Below are positions 46,713-54,938 of a stretch of 64,000 nt of DNA, one piece after another. Positions within the stretch are counted from its first letter, which is position 1. The number at the start of each line of letters is the position of its first letter. Made by a program: the position numbers and the translations under genes. The stretch lies in contig NZ_JACBZT010000001.1 in the NCBI RefSeq assembly GCF_013408985.1, positions 2,046,001 to 2,110,000 of the forward strand, read 5' to 3'. The notes below the pieces were generated by a model. The model was given only the letters and a program-made list of their open reading frames with translations, did no database searches and was not told the origin of the DNA. The stretch is from Petropleomorpha daqingensis. Its GTDB lineage: Bacteria; Actinomycetota; Actinomycetes; Mycobacteriales; Geodermatophilaceae.

Positions 46713-48047
46713 ATGGCTGCCCAGCCCCGCAAAGCCGCCAGTCGCGCCGCCACTGGCGCCGCCACTCGCAAGGCCGCGATCGTCGGCGGGAACCGCATCC
46801 CGTTCGCGCGGTCGAACTCGACGTACGCGCAGGCCTCCAACCAGGACATGCTCACCACCACGCTCGACGGGCTCGTCGCCCGCTTCGGGCTGCAGGGCCA
46901 GCAGGTCGGGGAGGTCGTGGCGGGCGCCGTCCTCAAGCACTCGCGCGACTTCAACCTGACCCGCGAGGCCGTCCTCGGCTCCAAGCTGTCGGCGACGACG
47001 CCGGCCTACGACGTGCAGCAGGCGTGCGGCACCGGTCTGGAGGCGGCGGTTCTCGTCGCCAACAAGATCGCCCTCGGGCAGATCGAGTCGGGCATCGCCG
47101 GCGGCGTCGACACCACCTCCGACGCCCCGCTCGCGGTCAACGACGACCTGCGGCGGGTGCTCATCAAGGTCAACAGCGCCAAGACGGTGCAGGACCGGCT
47201 CAAGGCCCTGGCCGGCATCCGGCCGGGGATGATCTCGCCGGAGATCCCGCGCAACGCCGAGCCGCGCACCGGCCTGGCGATGGGCGAGCACGCGCAGCTG
47301 ACCGCGAACGAGTGGGAGATCGGCCGCGAGGAGCAGGACGAGCTGACCGTCCGCTCGCACCAGAACCTCGCCGCCGCCTACGACCGCGGCTTCTTCGACG
47401 ACCTGGTCACCCCGTACCTGGGCCTGACCCGCGACCAGAACCTGCGCCCGGATTCGTCGGTGGAGAAGCTCGCCACGCTCAAGCCGGTGTTCGGCAAGGC
47501 GCTGCCGGCCGGGGCCGAGGCGACGATGACCGCGGGCAACTCGACCCCGCTGTCCGACGGCGCGTCGGCCGTCCTGCTGGCCTCCGACGAGTGGGCGGCC
47601 GAGCACGACCTGCCGGTGCTCGCGCACCTGGTCGACGCGCAGACCGCCGCGGTCGACTACGTGCACGGCGGCGAGGGCCTGCTCATGGCGCCGGTCTACG
47701 CGGTGCCGGTGATGCTCGCCCGGCAGGGGCTGACCCTGCAGGACTTCGACTACTACGAGATCCACGAGGCCTTCGCCTCGACGGTCCTGGCCACGCTCAA
47801 GGCCTGGGAGGACCCGGAGTTCTGCAAGGGCCGGCTGGGCCTGGACGCTCCGCTCGGCTCGATCGACCGCTCGAAGCTCAACGTCAACGGCTCGTCCCTG
47901 GCGGCCGGGCACCCGTTCGCCGCGACCGGCGGGCGGATCGTCGCCTCGCTGGCCAAGCAGCTGCACGAGGCGGGCCCGGGCAAGCGCGGCCTGATCTCGA
48001 TCTGCGCGGCCGGCGGCCAGGGCGTCGTCGCCATCCTCGAGTCCTGA
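46713..48047 (+). CDS. fadA2: Acetyl-CoA C-acyltransferase (thiolase)
   Basis: A 444-residue thiolase catalysing the last step of beta-oxidation. The nucleophile is Cys105 in QQACGTGLEAA, the catalytic His is in YYEIHEAFAS and in SSLAAGHPFAATGG, and the second Cys in SICAAGGQG. A 20-residue Ala/Arg-rich N-terminal tail precedes the fold (RKAAIVGGNRIPF). ATG 46713 has GGAGGACCCG upstream. It matches FadA2 by gene order with fabG4 and htdX. A 42-bp palindrome separates it from fabG4. Confidence 0.92.
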   Translation: MAAQPRKAASRAATGAATRKAAIVGGNRIPFARSNSTYAQASNQDMLTTTLDGLVARFGLQGQQVGEVVAGAVLKHSRDFNLTREAVLGSKLSATTPAYDVQQACGTGLEAAVLVANKIALGQIESGIAGGVDTTSDAPLAVNDDLRRVLIKVNSAKTVQDRLKALAGIRPGMISPEIPRNAEPRTGLAMGEHAQLTANEWEIGREEQDELTVRSHQNLAAAYDRGFFDDLVTPYLGLTRDQNLRPDSSVEKLATLKPVFGKALPAGAEATMTAGNSTPLSDGASAVLLASDEWAAEHDLPVLAHLVDAQTAAVDYVHGGEGLLMAPVYAVPVMLARQGLTLQDFDYYEIHEAFASTVLATLKAWEDPEFCKGRLGLDAPLGSIDRSKLNVNGSSLAAGHPFAATGGRIVASLAKQLHEAGPGKRGLISICAAGGQGVVAILES

Positions 48048-48058
48048 CCCACATCCGA

Positions 48059-48100
48059 GGTTTCGCGCGCTCAACCGCGCGCGGTTAAGCGCGCGAAACC
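48059..48100. repeat. 42-bp near-perfect palindrome between fadA2 and fabG4
   Basis: From 48059 to 48100 the sequence is a palindrome with a single mismatched pair (48072 against 48087) and no separate loop; the centre is AACCGCGCGCGGTT. It begins 12 bp after the fadA2 stop and ends before the fabG4 ribosome site at 48107. It could be an attenuating hairpin, an RNA-processing site or a protein-binding site. Confidence 0.7.
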
Positions 48101-48119
48101 ACCTTCTGGAGGCTTTGCA

Positions 48120-49445
48120 GTGAGTGACTGGTACCGCGACTTCGCGCACTCGGGGATCGGGACGACGATCACCAAGCAGCTCGGTCTGCCCCGCCCGGGC
48201 GTGCTGCGCCGCTACGAGCCGGGGCAGCCGCTGCTGCCCGGGCCGGCGGTCGTCGGCTCGGCGGGGGAGGGCCGGCTGCGCGAGACGCTGAGCGCCGTCC
48301 TCAAGGACGCCGGGGTGAGCACGGACGACGACGGGGGGAAACCGGCCGCGGTGATCCTCGACGCCACCGGGCTGACCGGGCCGGCCGACCTGGCCGCCGC
48401 GCACGACTTCCTCGCACCGGCGGTGAAGCGGCTGCGGCCGAGCGGCCGCGTGGTCGTGCTGGGCGACCCGGCGTCGGACGCCGACTCCCCGGCGGCGGCT
48501 GCGGCGCGGCAGGCCCTCGACGGGCTGGTCCGCTCCATCGGCAAGGAGCTGCGCGACGGCTCGACGGCGAACCTGCTCTACGTGCCGGCCGGTGCCGAGG
48601 CGTCGGTGGCAAGCCCCCTGAGGTTCTTCCTCTCCGGGCGCTCGGCCTACGTCGACGGCCAGCCGGTCACGCTGAGCACCGCCGAGATCCCCGACCAGGA
48701 CGACGTCCGCCCCCTGGACGGCAAGGTCGCCGTGGTCACCGGCGCGGCGCGGGGCATCGGCGCCGCGATCGCGAAGGTCATGGCCCGGGACGGCGCGCAC
48801 GTGGTCGCCGTCGACATCCCGGCCGCCGGGCAGTCGCTGGCCGACGTCGCCAACGAGATCGGCGGGACGGCGTTGCAGCTCGACATCACCGCCCCCGACG
48901 CGGCGCAGCGGCTGATCGCGCACCTGGAGGAGCGGCACGGCGGGGTGGACGTCGTCGTCCACAACGCCGGCATCACCCGCGACAAGCTGCTGGTCAACAT
49001 GGACGCCGCCCGCTGGAACTCGGTCATGGCGGTGAACCTGCAGGCCCAGCTGGACATCACCCAGGCGCTGCTGGAGGGCGACGTCTTCAAGCCCGGCGGT
49101 CGCGTGGTCGCCGTGAGCTCGCAGTCCGGCATCGCGGGCAACCGCGGGCAGACCAACTACGCGGCGTCGAAGGCCGGCGTCATCGGCATGGTGCGCGCCT
49201 GGGCGCCCGCCTTCGCCGAGCGCGGGGCCACCATCAACGCCGTCGCGCCGGGCTTCATCGTCACCGAGATGACGGCCCAGATGCCCTTCGGCACCCGCGA
49301 GGTCGGCGCCCGGCTCAACTCGCTGCAGCAGGGCGGGCTGCCGGTCGACGTCGCCGAGACGATCGCCTGGCTGTCGCAGCCGGCCAGCGCCGGGGTGAAC
49401 GGGCAGGTCGTGCGGGTGTGCGGCCAGTCGCTGCTGGGGGCGTGA
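48120..49445 (+). CDS. fabG4: High-molecular-weight 3-oxoacyl reductase FabG4
   Basis: A 441-residue SDR reductase of the HMwFabG type, acting on 3-oxoacyl-CoA or ACP. The N-terminal 200 residues form a degenerate Rossmann domain lacking the glycine motif. The C-terminal half is a complete ketoreductase with VTGAARGIGAAIAK, HNAGITRD, the Ser of VAVSSQSG, and the YxxxK motif in TNYAASKAG. GTG 48120 has TGGAGG 7 nt upstream. Its stop overlaps the htdX GTG. Gene order matches Rv0242c in mycobacteria. Confidence 0.92.
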   Translation: MSDWYRDFAHSGIGTTITKQLGLPRPGVLRRYEPGQPLLPGPAVVGSAGEGRLRETLSAVLKDAGVSTDDDGGKPAAVILDATGLTGPADLAAAHDFLAPAVKRLRPSGRVVVLGDPASDADSPAAAAARQALDGLVRSIGKELRDGSTANLLYVPAGAEASVASPLRFFLSGRSAYVDGQPVTLSTAEIPDQDDVRPLDGKVAVVTGAARGIGAAIAKVMARDGAHVVAVDIPAAGQSLADVANEIGGTALQLDITAPDAAQRLIAHLEERHGGVDVVVHNAGITRDKLLVNMDAARWNSVMAVNLQAQLDITQALLEGDVFKPGGRVVAVSSQSGIAGNRGQTNYAASKAGVIGMVRAWAPAFAERGATINAVAPGFIVTEMTAQMPFGTREVGARLNSLQQGGLPVDVAETIAWLSQPASAGVNGQVVRVCGQSLLGA

Positions 49446-50302
49446 GCGTGGACGCCCGCACCGTGCTGAGCGGCCCTCCGGCGATGCCGGCGCTGTTCGC
49501 CAAGGCCGCGCTCACCGCGCGCGGCCGCGGCGGCGCGCTGCCGTCGACGCGGGTGGCGCGCACCGGCGTGCAGGTCGACCGGGGCGACCTGGCGGCCTAC
49601 GACCGGGTCTGCGGGTTCGGCCTGTCCGACGTCCTGCCCGCCACCTACCCCCACGTGCTCGCCTTCCCGCTGCAGGTCGCGCTGATGAGCGACCGCTCGT
49701 TCCCGCTGGCCCTGCCCGGGCTGGTGCACGTGCGCAACCGGATCGACGTGCTGCGGCCGATCGGCGCCGCCGAGCCGCTGGACCTCGAGGTCTGGGCCGA
49801 GCGGTTCGCCCGGCACGGCAAGGGCGCCACCGTCGACCTCTGCGCGTCGGCGAGCGTCGACGGTGAGGAGGTCTGGCGCGGCCGGTCGACCTACCTCGCG
49901 CGCGGGGCGAAGGCGCCCGAGGGGGCGCCGGAGTCCGAGACGTCGGTGGCGATCGGCGAGGTGCGGCAGGTGGCCACCTGGCGGGTCCCTGACGACGCCG
50001 GCCGCCGCTACGCCAAGGTCTCCGGCGACGTGAACCCGATCCACCTGTCGGGCCTGTCGGCGAAGGCGTTCGGCTTCAAGCGGGCGATCGCGCACGGCAT
50101 GTGGGTCAAGGCCCGCGCGCTGGCGGCGCTGTCCGGCCGGCTGCCCGATGCGCTCAGCGTCGACGTCGGCTTCCAGAAGCCCCTGTACCTGCCCTCGACG
50201 GTGGCGCTGTCGACCGCCGAGGCCGGCGGCGGCTGGGACTTCGCCGTCCGCAACGCGGTCAACGGGACCGGCCACCTGGTCGGGACGGTCCGGCCGTCCT
50301 GA
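49442..50302 (+). CDS. htdX: MaoC-like 3-hydroxyacyl dehydratase HtdX
   Basis: A 286-residue double-hotdog MaoC-type hydratase/dehydratase. The hydratase-2 signature is in the C-terminal half: YAKVSGDVNPIHLSGLSAKAFGFKRAIAHGMW, with the catalytic Asp and His. It interconverts 3-hydroxyacyl- and enoyl-thioesters, completing the thiolase/reductase/dehydratase set with fadA2 and fabG4. GTG 49442 overlaps the fabG4 stop. Its last 44 bases overlap the end of the convergent antiporter gene. Confidence 0.9.
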   Translation: MSVDARTVLSGPPAMPALFAKAALTARGRGGALPSTRVARTGVQVDRGDLAAYDRVCGFGLSDVLPATYPHVLAFPLQVALMSDRSFPLALPGLVHVRNRIDVLRPIGAAEPLDLEVWAERFARHGKGATVDLCASASVDGEEVWRGRSTYLARGAKAPEGAPESETSVAIGEVRQVATWRVPDDAGRRYAKVSGDVNPIHLSGLSAKAFGFKRAIAHGMWVKARALAALSGRLPDALSVDVGFQKPLYLPSTVALSTAEAGGGWDFAVRNAVNGTGHLVGTVRPS

Positions 50303-51464
50303 CGGCGTCCACCGCCGGCCGGTCGAGGACGACGGCCAGCGTGGGCAGCACGAGCACCGTCAGGACGCCGGCGCCGACCAGCGCGGCTGCGTTCTCGGGG
50401 AGCATCGTGCCGCTGCGCCGACCGATCTCCGTGAGGGCGACCAGCAAGGGGAGGGACGTCGCCGTGATCAGCACCGTCTGGGTGCGTTGCCGCAGCGACA
50501 GGACTCCCCGGTAGACGGCCAGCGCCGGGAGGCCGCGGACCGCGACCATCAACGCGAAGAACAGCAGCATGCGCAGCGGCGTCCCGGCGATCGAGCGCAG
50601 GTCGAGCGCCATCCCCGAGTAGACGAAGAAGATCGGCACGAAGAACCCGTAGCCGACGGCGTCCAGCTTCGACTCCAGCGCCGGCGCGGCGCCACCGGCC
50701 CAGTGCCGGAGCACCACCCCGGCGAGGAACGCGCCGAGCACCGCGTCCAGGTGGAACCGGTCGGCCAGCGCCACGAGGACGACGAGGAGCAGCATCGTCG
50801 CGCGCAGGGTGATCTGCGCGGTCTCGTGCTGGCCGAGCCGGACGACGGTGGACAGCCGGCCTCCGTCGCGCACGACCCGTCGGGCCAGGCCGAGCAGGAC
50901 GCCCAGGACGGCGACCGCCGCCAGCGACAGCAGGGCGGCGAACCGGCTCTGCGTACCGAGGAACACCGCGATGGCCAGCACCGGGAAGAGCTCTCCGGCG
51001 CCGCCGGCAGCGAGCAGGTAGCGCCCGAGCCGGCCGGTCAGCAGCCCGCGGTCGCGCAGGATCGGCAGCAGCGTGCCCAGGGCCGTGGTGGTCAGCGCCA
51101 GCGCGACCGGCACGAAGGCGTCGACCAGGCCGGTGCCGGCGAGCACGCCGGTCACCGCGAGGGCGAGCGCCAGCGAGACGAACCAGGCCACGACCGCCCG
51201 ACGTCCGGCGTCCTGGCCGAACCAGCGCAGGTCGATCTCGTAGCCGGCCAGGAGGAAGACGAAGCCGAGCCCGACGTCGGCCAGCACCTGGACGTCTTCG
51301 GGGCTGCTGAGGCCGAGCACCTGCGGGCCGATCAGGATGCCGCCCACGAGCAGCAGGACCACCTGGGGAACGGGCAGGCGCGGGACCAGGCCGACGAGGA
51401 TCGGGGCCGCGAGGGCGACCACGGCGACGGCGACCAGCGAGGCGGGTGCCAGGTTGTGGTCCAT
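50259..51464 (-). CDS. Cation/proton antiporter (CPA2 type)
   Basis: A 401-residue membrane protein with about 12 helices, of the Kef/NhaA-like Na+/H+ exchanger family. The first membrane unit carries VVLLLVGGILIGP and the glycine-rich loops; LADRFHLDAVLGAFLAGVVL holds the conserved charged residues in the exchange core, and VGYGFFVPIFFVYSGM is the characteristic C-terminal unit. No TrkA-N domain follows, so it is a core-only form. ATG 51464 is the start. It overlaps htdX at the 3' end by 44 bp, unusually long for convergent genes here. Confidence 0.87.
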   Translation of the reverse strand: MDHNLAPASLVAVAVVALAAPILVGLVPRLPVPQVVLLLVGGILIGPQVLGLSSPEDVQVLADVGLGFVFLLAGYEIDLRWFGQDAGRRAVVAWFVSLALALAVTGVLAGTGLVDAFVPVALALTTTALGTLLPILRDRGLLTGRLGRYLLAAGGAGELFPVLAIAVFLGTQSRFAALLSLAAVAVLGVLLGLARRVVRDGGRLSTVVRLGQHETAQITLRATMLLLVVLVALADRFHLDAVLGAFLAGVVLRHWAGGAAPALESKLDAVGYGFFVPIFFVYSGMALDLRSIAGTPLRMLLFFALMVAVRGLPALAVYRGVLSLRQRTQTVLITATSLPLLVALTEIGRRSGTMLPENAAALVGAGVLTVLVLPTLAVVLDRPAVDAVRTAGPSRPGGRSR

Positions 51465-51493
51465 GGCGGCTCCGGATGCGTCGGCAGCGCGTT

Positions 51494-51534
51494 CGGAGGC
51501 CGAGCGGTCAGGTTTCCTGCGCCGACAGCCTCCG
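51494..51534. repeat. GGAGGCTGGGA-family hairpin, degenerate copy 3
   Basis: CGGAGGC (51494-51500) pairs with GCCTCCG (51528-51534), and an inner AGG-TTT-CCT hairpin resembles the loop of the 37184 hairpin. Inner stem bases no longer match well. It lies between the antiporter gene and the downstream end of the orphan gene at 51.5 kb. Confidence 0.5.
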
Positions 51535-51536
51535 CT

Positions 51537-52097
51537 TCAGCAGAAAGCGGCGAGGGTGATCATCGCGCCGGCGCCGAGGGCGCAGCCGGCGCCGAGCGTC
51601 TTCGGGCACGTCATCAGGCCGCCCATGGCCGCGAACGCCATCAGGCCGCAACCCACGTCGTGCGCGTCGGCGGCCAGCACGATGCCGTCGATCCGGTTGC
51701 GCAGATCGGTCCGCAGGCCGCCCTCGAGAACCGTCGAGGCCAGCTCCGTCCCCCGGCGCGCGTAGTCGCCATCCGTCACGTCGATCACCCGGGCGAAGGC
51801 GGCGCGCTCGCCGTCCCCGAACTGCCCGATGCTCAGGGCGGCCGCGATCTGCTCGTTGCACCACGGCCCGTACTGCTCGAACACGTCGCGCAGCGCCAGG
51901 GCGTGCGTCGGCGCCTCGCCGAAGGCGCTCTCGATGTCGGTCCCGATGGTGTTCAGCGCGAAGAGGTCGTCGTCGGTCGACCGTGCCGAGGCCTCCAGCC
52001 ACGCGGCCCGGCGCTGGGCGAGCGAGAGCAGGACGGCGGCGCCGTCCGTCACCCGCAGCTGCAGTTCGATCGGCGGGACCGCAGTCGTCTCGGGCAC
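51537..52097 (-). CDS. Orphan protein with Cys/Gly-rich hydrophobic C-terminus
   Basis: A 186-residue protein I do not recognise. The first 140 residues are soluble, acidic and helical (…LAQRRAAWLEASARSTDDDLFALNTIGTDIES...). The last 40 or so are hydrophobic and Gly-rich, with four Cys: VGCGLMAF, LMTCPKTLG, AGCALG, and a final Cys as the last residue. No signal peptide is seen. GTG 52097 has GGGAGG 5 nt upstream, so expression is credible. The tail resembles membrane-inserting or disulfide-rich peptides such as halocin C8-like domains, but only in general composition. It is divergent from the GH2 gene. Confidence 0.75.
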   Translation of the reverse strand: MPETTAVPPIELQLRVTDGAAVLLSLAQRRAAWLEASARSTDDDLFALNTIGTDIESAFGEAPTHALALRDVFEQYGPWCNEQIAAALSIGQFGDGERAAFARVIDVTDGDYARRGTELASTVLEGGLRTDLRNRIDGIVLAADAHDVGCGLMAFAAMGGLMTCPKTLGAGCALGAGAMITLAAFC

Positions 52098-52178
52098 GGG
52101 ACCTCCCTGGTCGGCGTCGCGAGTGTGGCGACGGTCGGCCCGGGGCGGCAAGGCTTCCGGGTGCGGTAGGACTTCGGG

Positions 52179-53900
52179 ATGCCGTCGACCGATCCGACCG
52201 AGCACCCGCGGCCGCTGCTCCGCCGTCCCTGGACGTCGCTGTCCGGCGAGTGGGAGTTCGCCGCGGACCCCGATCTCAAGCAGGCGATCGGCGACGTCGT
52301 CTTCGACCGGCGGATCCAGGTGCCGTACGCCCCGGAGACCCCGGCGAGCGGCGTCGGCTGGACCGGATCGCCGCTGAATCGCGCCTGGTACCGCCGCCCC
52401 CTGCCCGACCCCGGCCACCGGCGCACCCTCCTGCACTTCGGCGCGGTCGACCGCGTCTGCGACGTCTGGGTCGGCGGCGCGCACGTGGCCCACCACGAGG
52501 GCGGCTACACCCCGTTCAGCGTCGACGTGACCGACTGCAGCGGGGAGCTCGTCGTCCGTGCCGACGACCCGGTCGACGGCGAGGCGCCGCGGGGCAAGCA
52601 GGACTGGCGGGACGAGCCGCACGCCATCTGGTACCCATCGACCACCGGCATCTGGCGCACCGTGTGGCTGGAGCAGGTCGCGCCGGTGCACATCGCCGAC
52701 GTGCTGTGGCGCGGCGACCCCGACACGCTGCGCGTCGACGTGCGGGTCGAGCTGTCCGTCCCGTTCCGCGGCCGGCTGCACGTCCGGCTCAGGCACGGCG
52801 AGCGGCTGCTGGCCGACGACGTCGTCCGGGTGGACGGCGCGGTCGTCGAGCGCACGCTGCAGGTGGGCGACGGCGGCTTCGACGACCGGGAGGGCCTGCT
52901 GTGGTTCCCCGGGGCGCCGGTGCTGATCGACGCCGAGCTCGCGCTCACCGACGACGACGGCACGGTGCTCGACGAGGCCGAGAGCTACACGGCGCTGCGC
53001 TCGGTGAGCGTCGAGGACGGCCGGTTCCTCGTCAACCGCAGGACGGCGCCGCTGCGGCTGGTGCTCGACCAGGGCTACTGGCCGGAGACCGGCGCCACGC
53101 CGCCCGACGGTGAAGCGCTGCGCCGCGACCTGGAGCTGACCCGCGCCCTCGGGTTCACCGGCGCCCGCAAGCACCAGAAGACCGAGGACCCCCGCTACCT
53201 GGCCCTCGCCGACCGGATGGGGCTGCTGGTGTGGGCGGAGATGCCGTCGGCGCACCGGCCGGGCCCGACGTCGTCCGCACGGCTGCTGCGCGAGTGGGCC
53301 GACGTCGTGGTCGCGCACCGCGGGCACCCGAGCGTGGTCGCCTGGGTCCCGGTCAACGAGGGCTGGGGCGTGCAGGAGGCGGAGGTCGACCCGCGGCAGC
53401 GGGCGCTGGTGCGCGGGCTGACCGCGGTCGCCGACGCGCTCGACGGCACCCGGCCGGTGTCGGCGGACGACGGCTGGGAGACCCTCGGCGGGGACGTCTT
53501 CGGTGTGCACGACTACACGCAGGACCCCGCCGTGCTGGCCGCCCGGTACGGGACGGCGGAGTCGGTGGCGCGCACGGTGGCGGCGCGGCGCGGCGACGGG
53601 CGGCTGGCCGATCTCGACCGCGCGGGCCCGGGCGGCCGGGCCGTCGTCCTGTCGGAGTTCGGCGGGATCTCGCTGAACTCCGGCGGCCGCGACTGGGGCT
53701 ACGCCGACGCGCGCTCGCCGGAGGACCTGCTCGAGCGCTACCGCGCGCAGTGGGCCGCGGTGCACGCGAGCGACGCGCTCGCCGGCGCCTGCTGGACGCA
53801 GCTGACCGACACCTACCAGGAGGTGAACGGCCTGCTCACCGCCGACCGGGTGCCGAAGGTGGACCCCGAGGACCTGCGCCGCGCGACCGAGGGCCGCTGA
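52179..53900 (+). CDS. Glycoside hydrolase family 2 protein
   Basis: A 573-residue cytosolic glycosidase with no signal peptide. An N-terminal sugar-binding jelly-roll (WTSLSGEWEFAADP, ...SGVGWTGSPLNRAWYRRP) and an immunoglobulin-like domain are followed by a TIM barrel. Catalytic residues are Glu394 in VPVNEGWG (acid/base) and Glu493 in VLSEFGG (nucleophile). The barrel and C-terminus are short for GH2, giving a compact form. Likely activities are beta-galactosidase, glucuronidase or mannosidase; it cannot be resolved here. ATG 52179 is the start. Confidence 0.9.
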   Translation: MPSTDPTEHPRPLLRRPWTSLSGEWEFAADPDLKQAIGDVVFDRRIQVPYAPETPASGVGWTGSPLNRAWYRRPLPDPGHRRTLLHFGAVDRVCDVWVGGAHVAHHEGGYTPFSVDVTDCSGELVVRADDPVDGEAPRGKQDWRDEPHAIWYPSTTGIWRTVWLEQVAPVHIADVLWRGDPDTLRVDVRVELSVPFRGRLHVRLRHGERLLADDVVRVDGAVVERTLQVGDGGFDDREGLLWFPGAPVLIDAELALTDDDGTVLDEAESYTALRSVSVEDGRFLVNRRTAPLRLVLDQGYWPETGATPPDGEALRRDLELTRALGFTGARKHQKTEDPRYLALADRMGLLVWAEMPSAHRPGPTSSARLLREWADVVVAHRGHPSVVAWVPVNEGWGVQEAEVDPRQRALVRGLTAVADALDGTRPVSADDGWETLGGDVFGVHDYTQDPAVLAARYGTAESVARTVAARRGDGRLADLDRAGPGGRAVVLSEFGGISLNSGGRDWGYADARSPEDLLERYRAQWAAVHASDALAGACWTQLTDTYQEVNGLLTADRVPKVDPEDLRRATEGR

Positions 53901-53959
53901 GGAATCCGGACGCCGCCTCCGGGGTTGGCGCGAGCACGACCCGACGAGAGGGGAACGTC

Positions 53960-54823
53960 ATGGACATCGGCATCGGCATCCCGAACACCGTCACCGGGGC
54001 CACCGGCCCCCTCCTGCTCGACTGGGCCCGGCGGGCCGAGGCGGCCGGGTTCTCCACCCTCGCGACGATCGGGCGGATCGCCTATCCCGGCTTCGAGGAG
54101 CTGAGCGTGCTCGGCGCGGCCGGCGCGGTCACCGAGCGGATCGGGCTGGTGACGAACGTGCTGCTCGCCCCCACCCGCAGCAGCGCCGAGCTGGCCAAGC
54201 AGGCAGCCACCGTGCAGCAGCTCAGCGGCGGCCGGCTCACCCTCGGCCTGGGCGTCGGCGGCCGGCCGGACGACTTCGCGCTGGCCGGCCGCGACTTCGG
54301 CCGCCGCGGACGGCTGTTCGACCAGCAGCTCGCCGATCTGCGCCGGGCGTGGTCCGGCGAACCCCTCGCGGAGGGCTCGAAGCCGCCCGCCCCGGACCCC
54401 GGCCCCGGCGGGGTGCCGATCCTCATCGGCGGCACCAGCGACGCGACGATCCGCCGGACCGTCGAGCACGGGTCCGGGTGGACGGCGGGCGGCGCGCCGC
54501 CGCAGGCGACCGGCCCCTTCGCGGAGCGGGTCCGAGCCGCCTGGCGCGAGGCGGGTCGGGACGGTTCCCCGACGATCGCTGCGCTCAACTACTTCGGCCT
54601 CGGTGACACCGAGGAGCGCTCGCGCGCGTACCTCCTCGACTACTACGGGATCCTCGGTCCGCAGGTCGCCGAGATGATCGCCGGCGGCGCCCACCGCTCG
54701 CCCCAGGCGATCAAGGACGTGATCGCCGCGTTCGAGGACGCCGGCGTCGACGAGCTGGTCCTCGACCCCACCGTCGCCGAGCTCGACCAGGTCGACCGGC
54801 TCGCGGAGGTCGTCTTCGGCTGA
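53960..54823 (+). CDS. LLM-class flavin-dependent oxidoreductase
   Basis: A 287-residue luciferase-like TIM-barrel protein, probably using FMN or F420. MDIGIGIPNTVTGATGPLLLDWARRAEAAGF opens it; GLVTNVLLAPTRSSAELAKQAATV and LTLGLGVGGRPDDF are typical, and VPILIGGTSDATIRR is the second phosphate-binding region. ATG 53960 follows GAGAGGGGAAC. It shares a strand with the GH2 gene upstream. A 23-bp-stem hairpin follows at 54860. Confidence 0.88.
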   Translation: MDIGIGIPNTVTGATGPLLLDWARRAEAAGFSTLATIGRIAYPGFEELSVLGAAGAVTERIGLVTNVLLAPTRSSAELAKQAATVQQLSGGRLTLGLGVGGRPDDFALAGRDFGRRGRLFDQQLADLRRAWSGEPLAEGSKPPAPDPGPGGVPILIGGTSDATIRRTVEHGSGWTAGGAPPQATGPFAERVRAAWREAGRDGSPTIAALNYFGLGDTEERSRAYLLDYYGILGPQVAEMIAGGAHRSPQAIKDVIAAFEDAGVDELVLDPTVAELDQVDRLAEVVFG

Positions 54824-54859
54824 CTCCGCTGGCCGTCGGGAAGCGAGGATCGTTCAGTG

Positions 54860-54909
54860 ATGTGCGTGTGTGGCGGGTTCTGCGGCCAGAACCCGCCACA
54901 CACGCACAT
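54860..54909. terminator. Perfect 23-bp-stem hairpin between convergent genes
   Basis: Two perfect 23-bp arms (54860-54882 and 54887-54909) with a CGGC loop lie between the LLM gene and the convergent SRPBCC gene. The arms are rich in alternating purine-pyrimidine (GTGCGTGTGTGG). It is the longest uninterrupted stem in the window. Probably a bidirectional terminator. Confidence 0.75.
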
Positions 54910-54938
54910 TGCTTCGGCTCCACCGCCCGGCCGGTGGT

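Noticed and set aside
51537-51660. Firm assignment of the orphan tail as a bacteriocin
   Set aside because: Only composition and Cys spacing support it; there is no known motif, leader cleavage site or export gene, so it stays a hypothesis.
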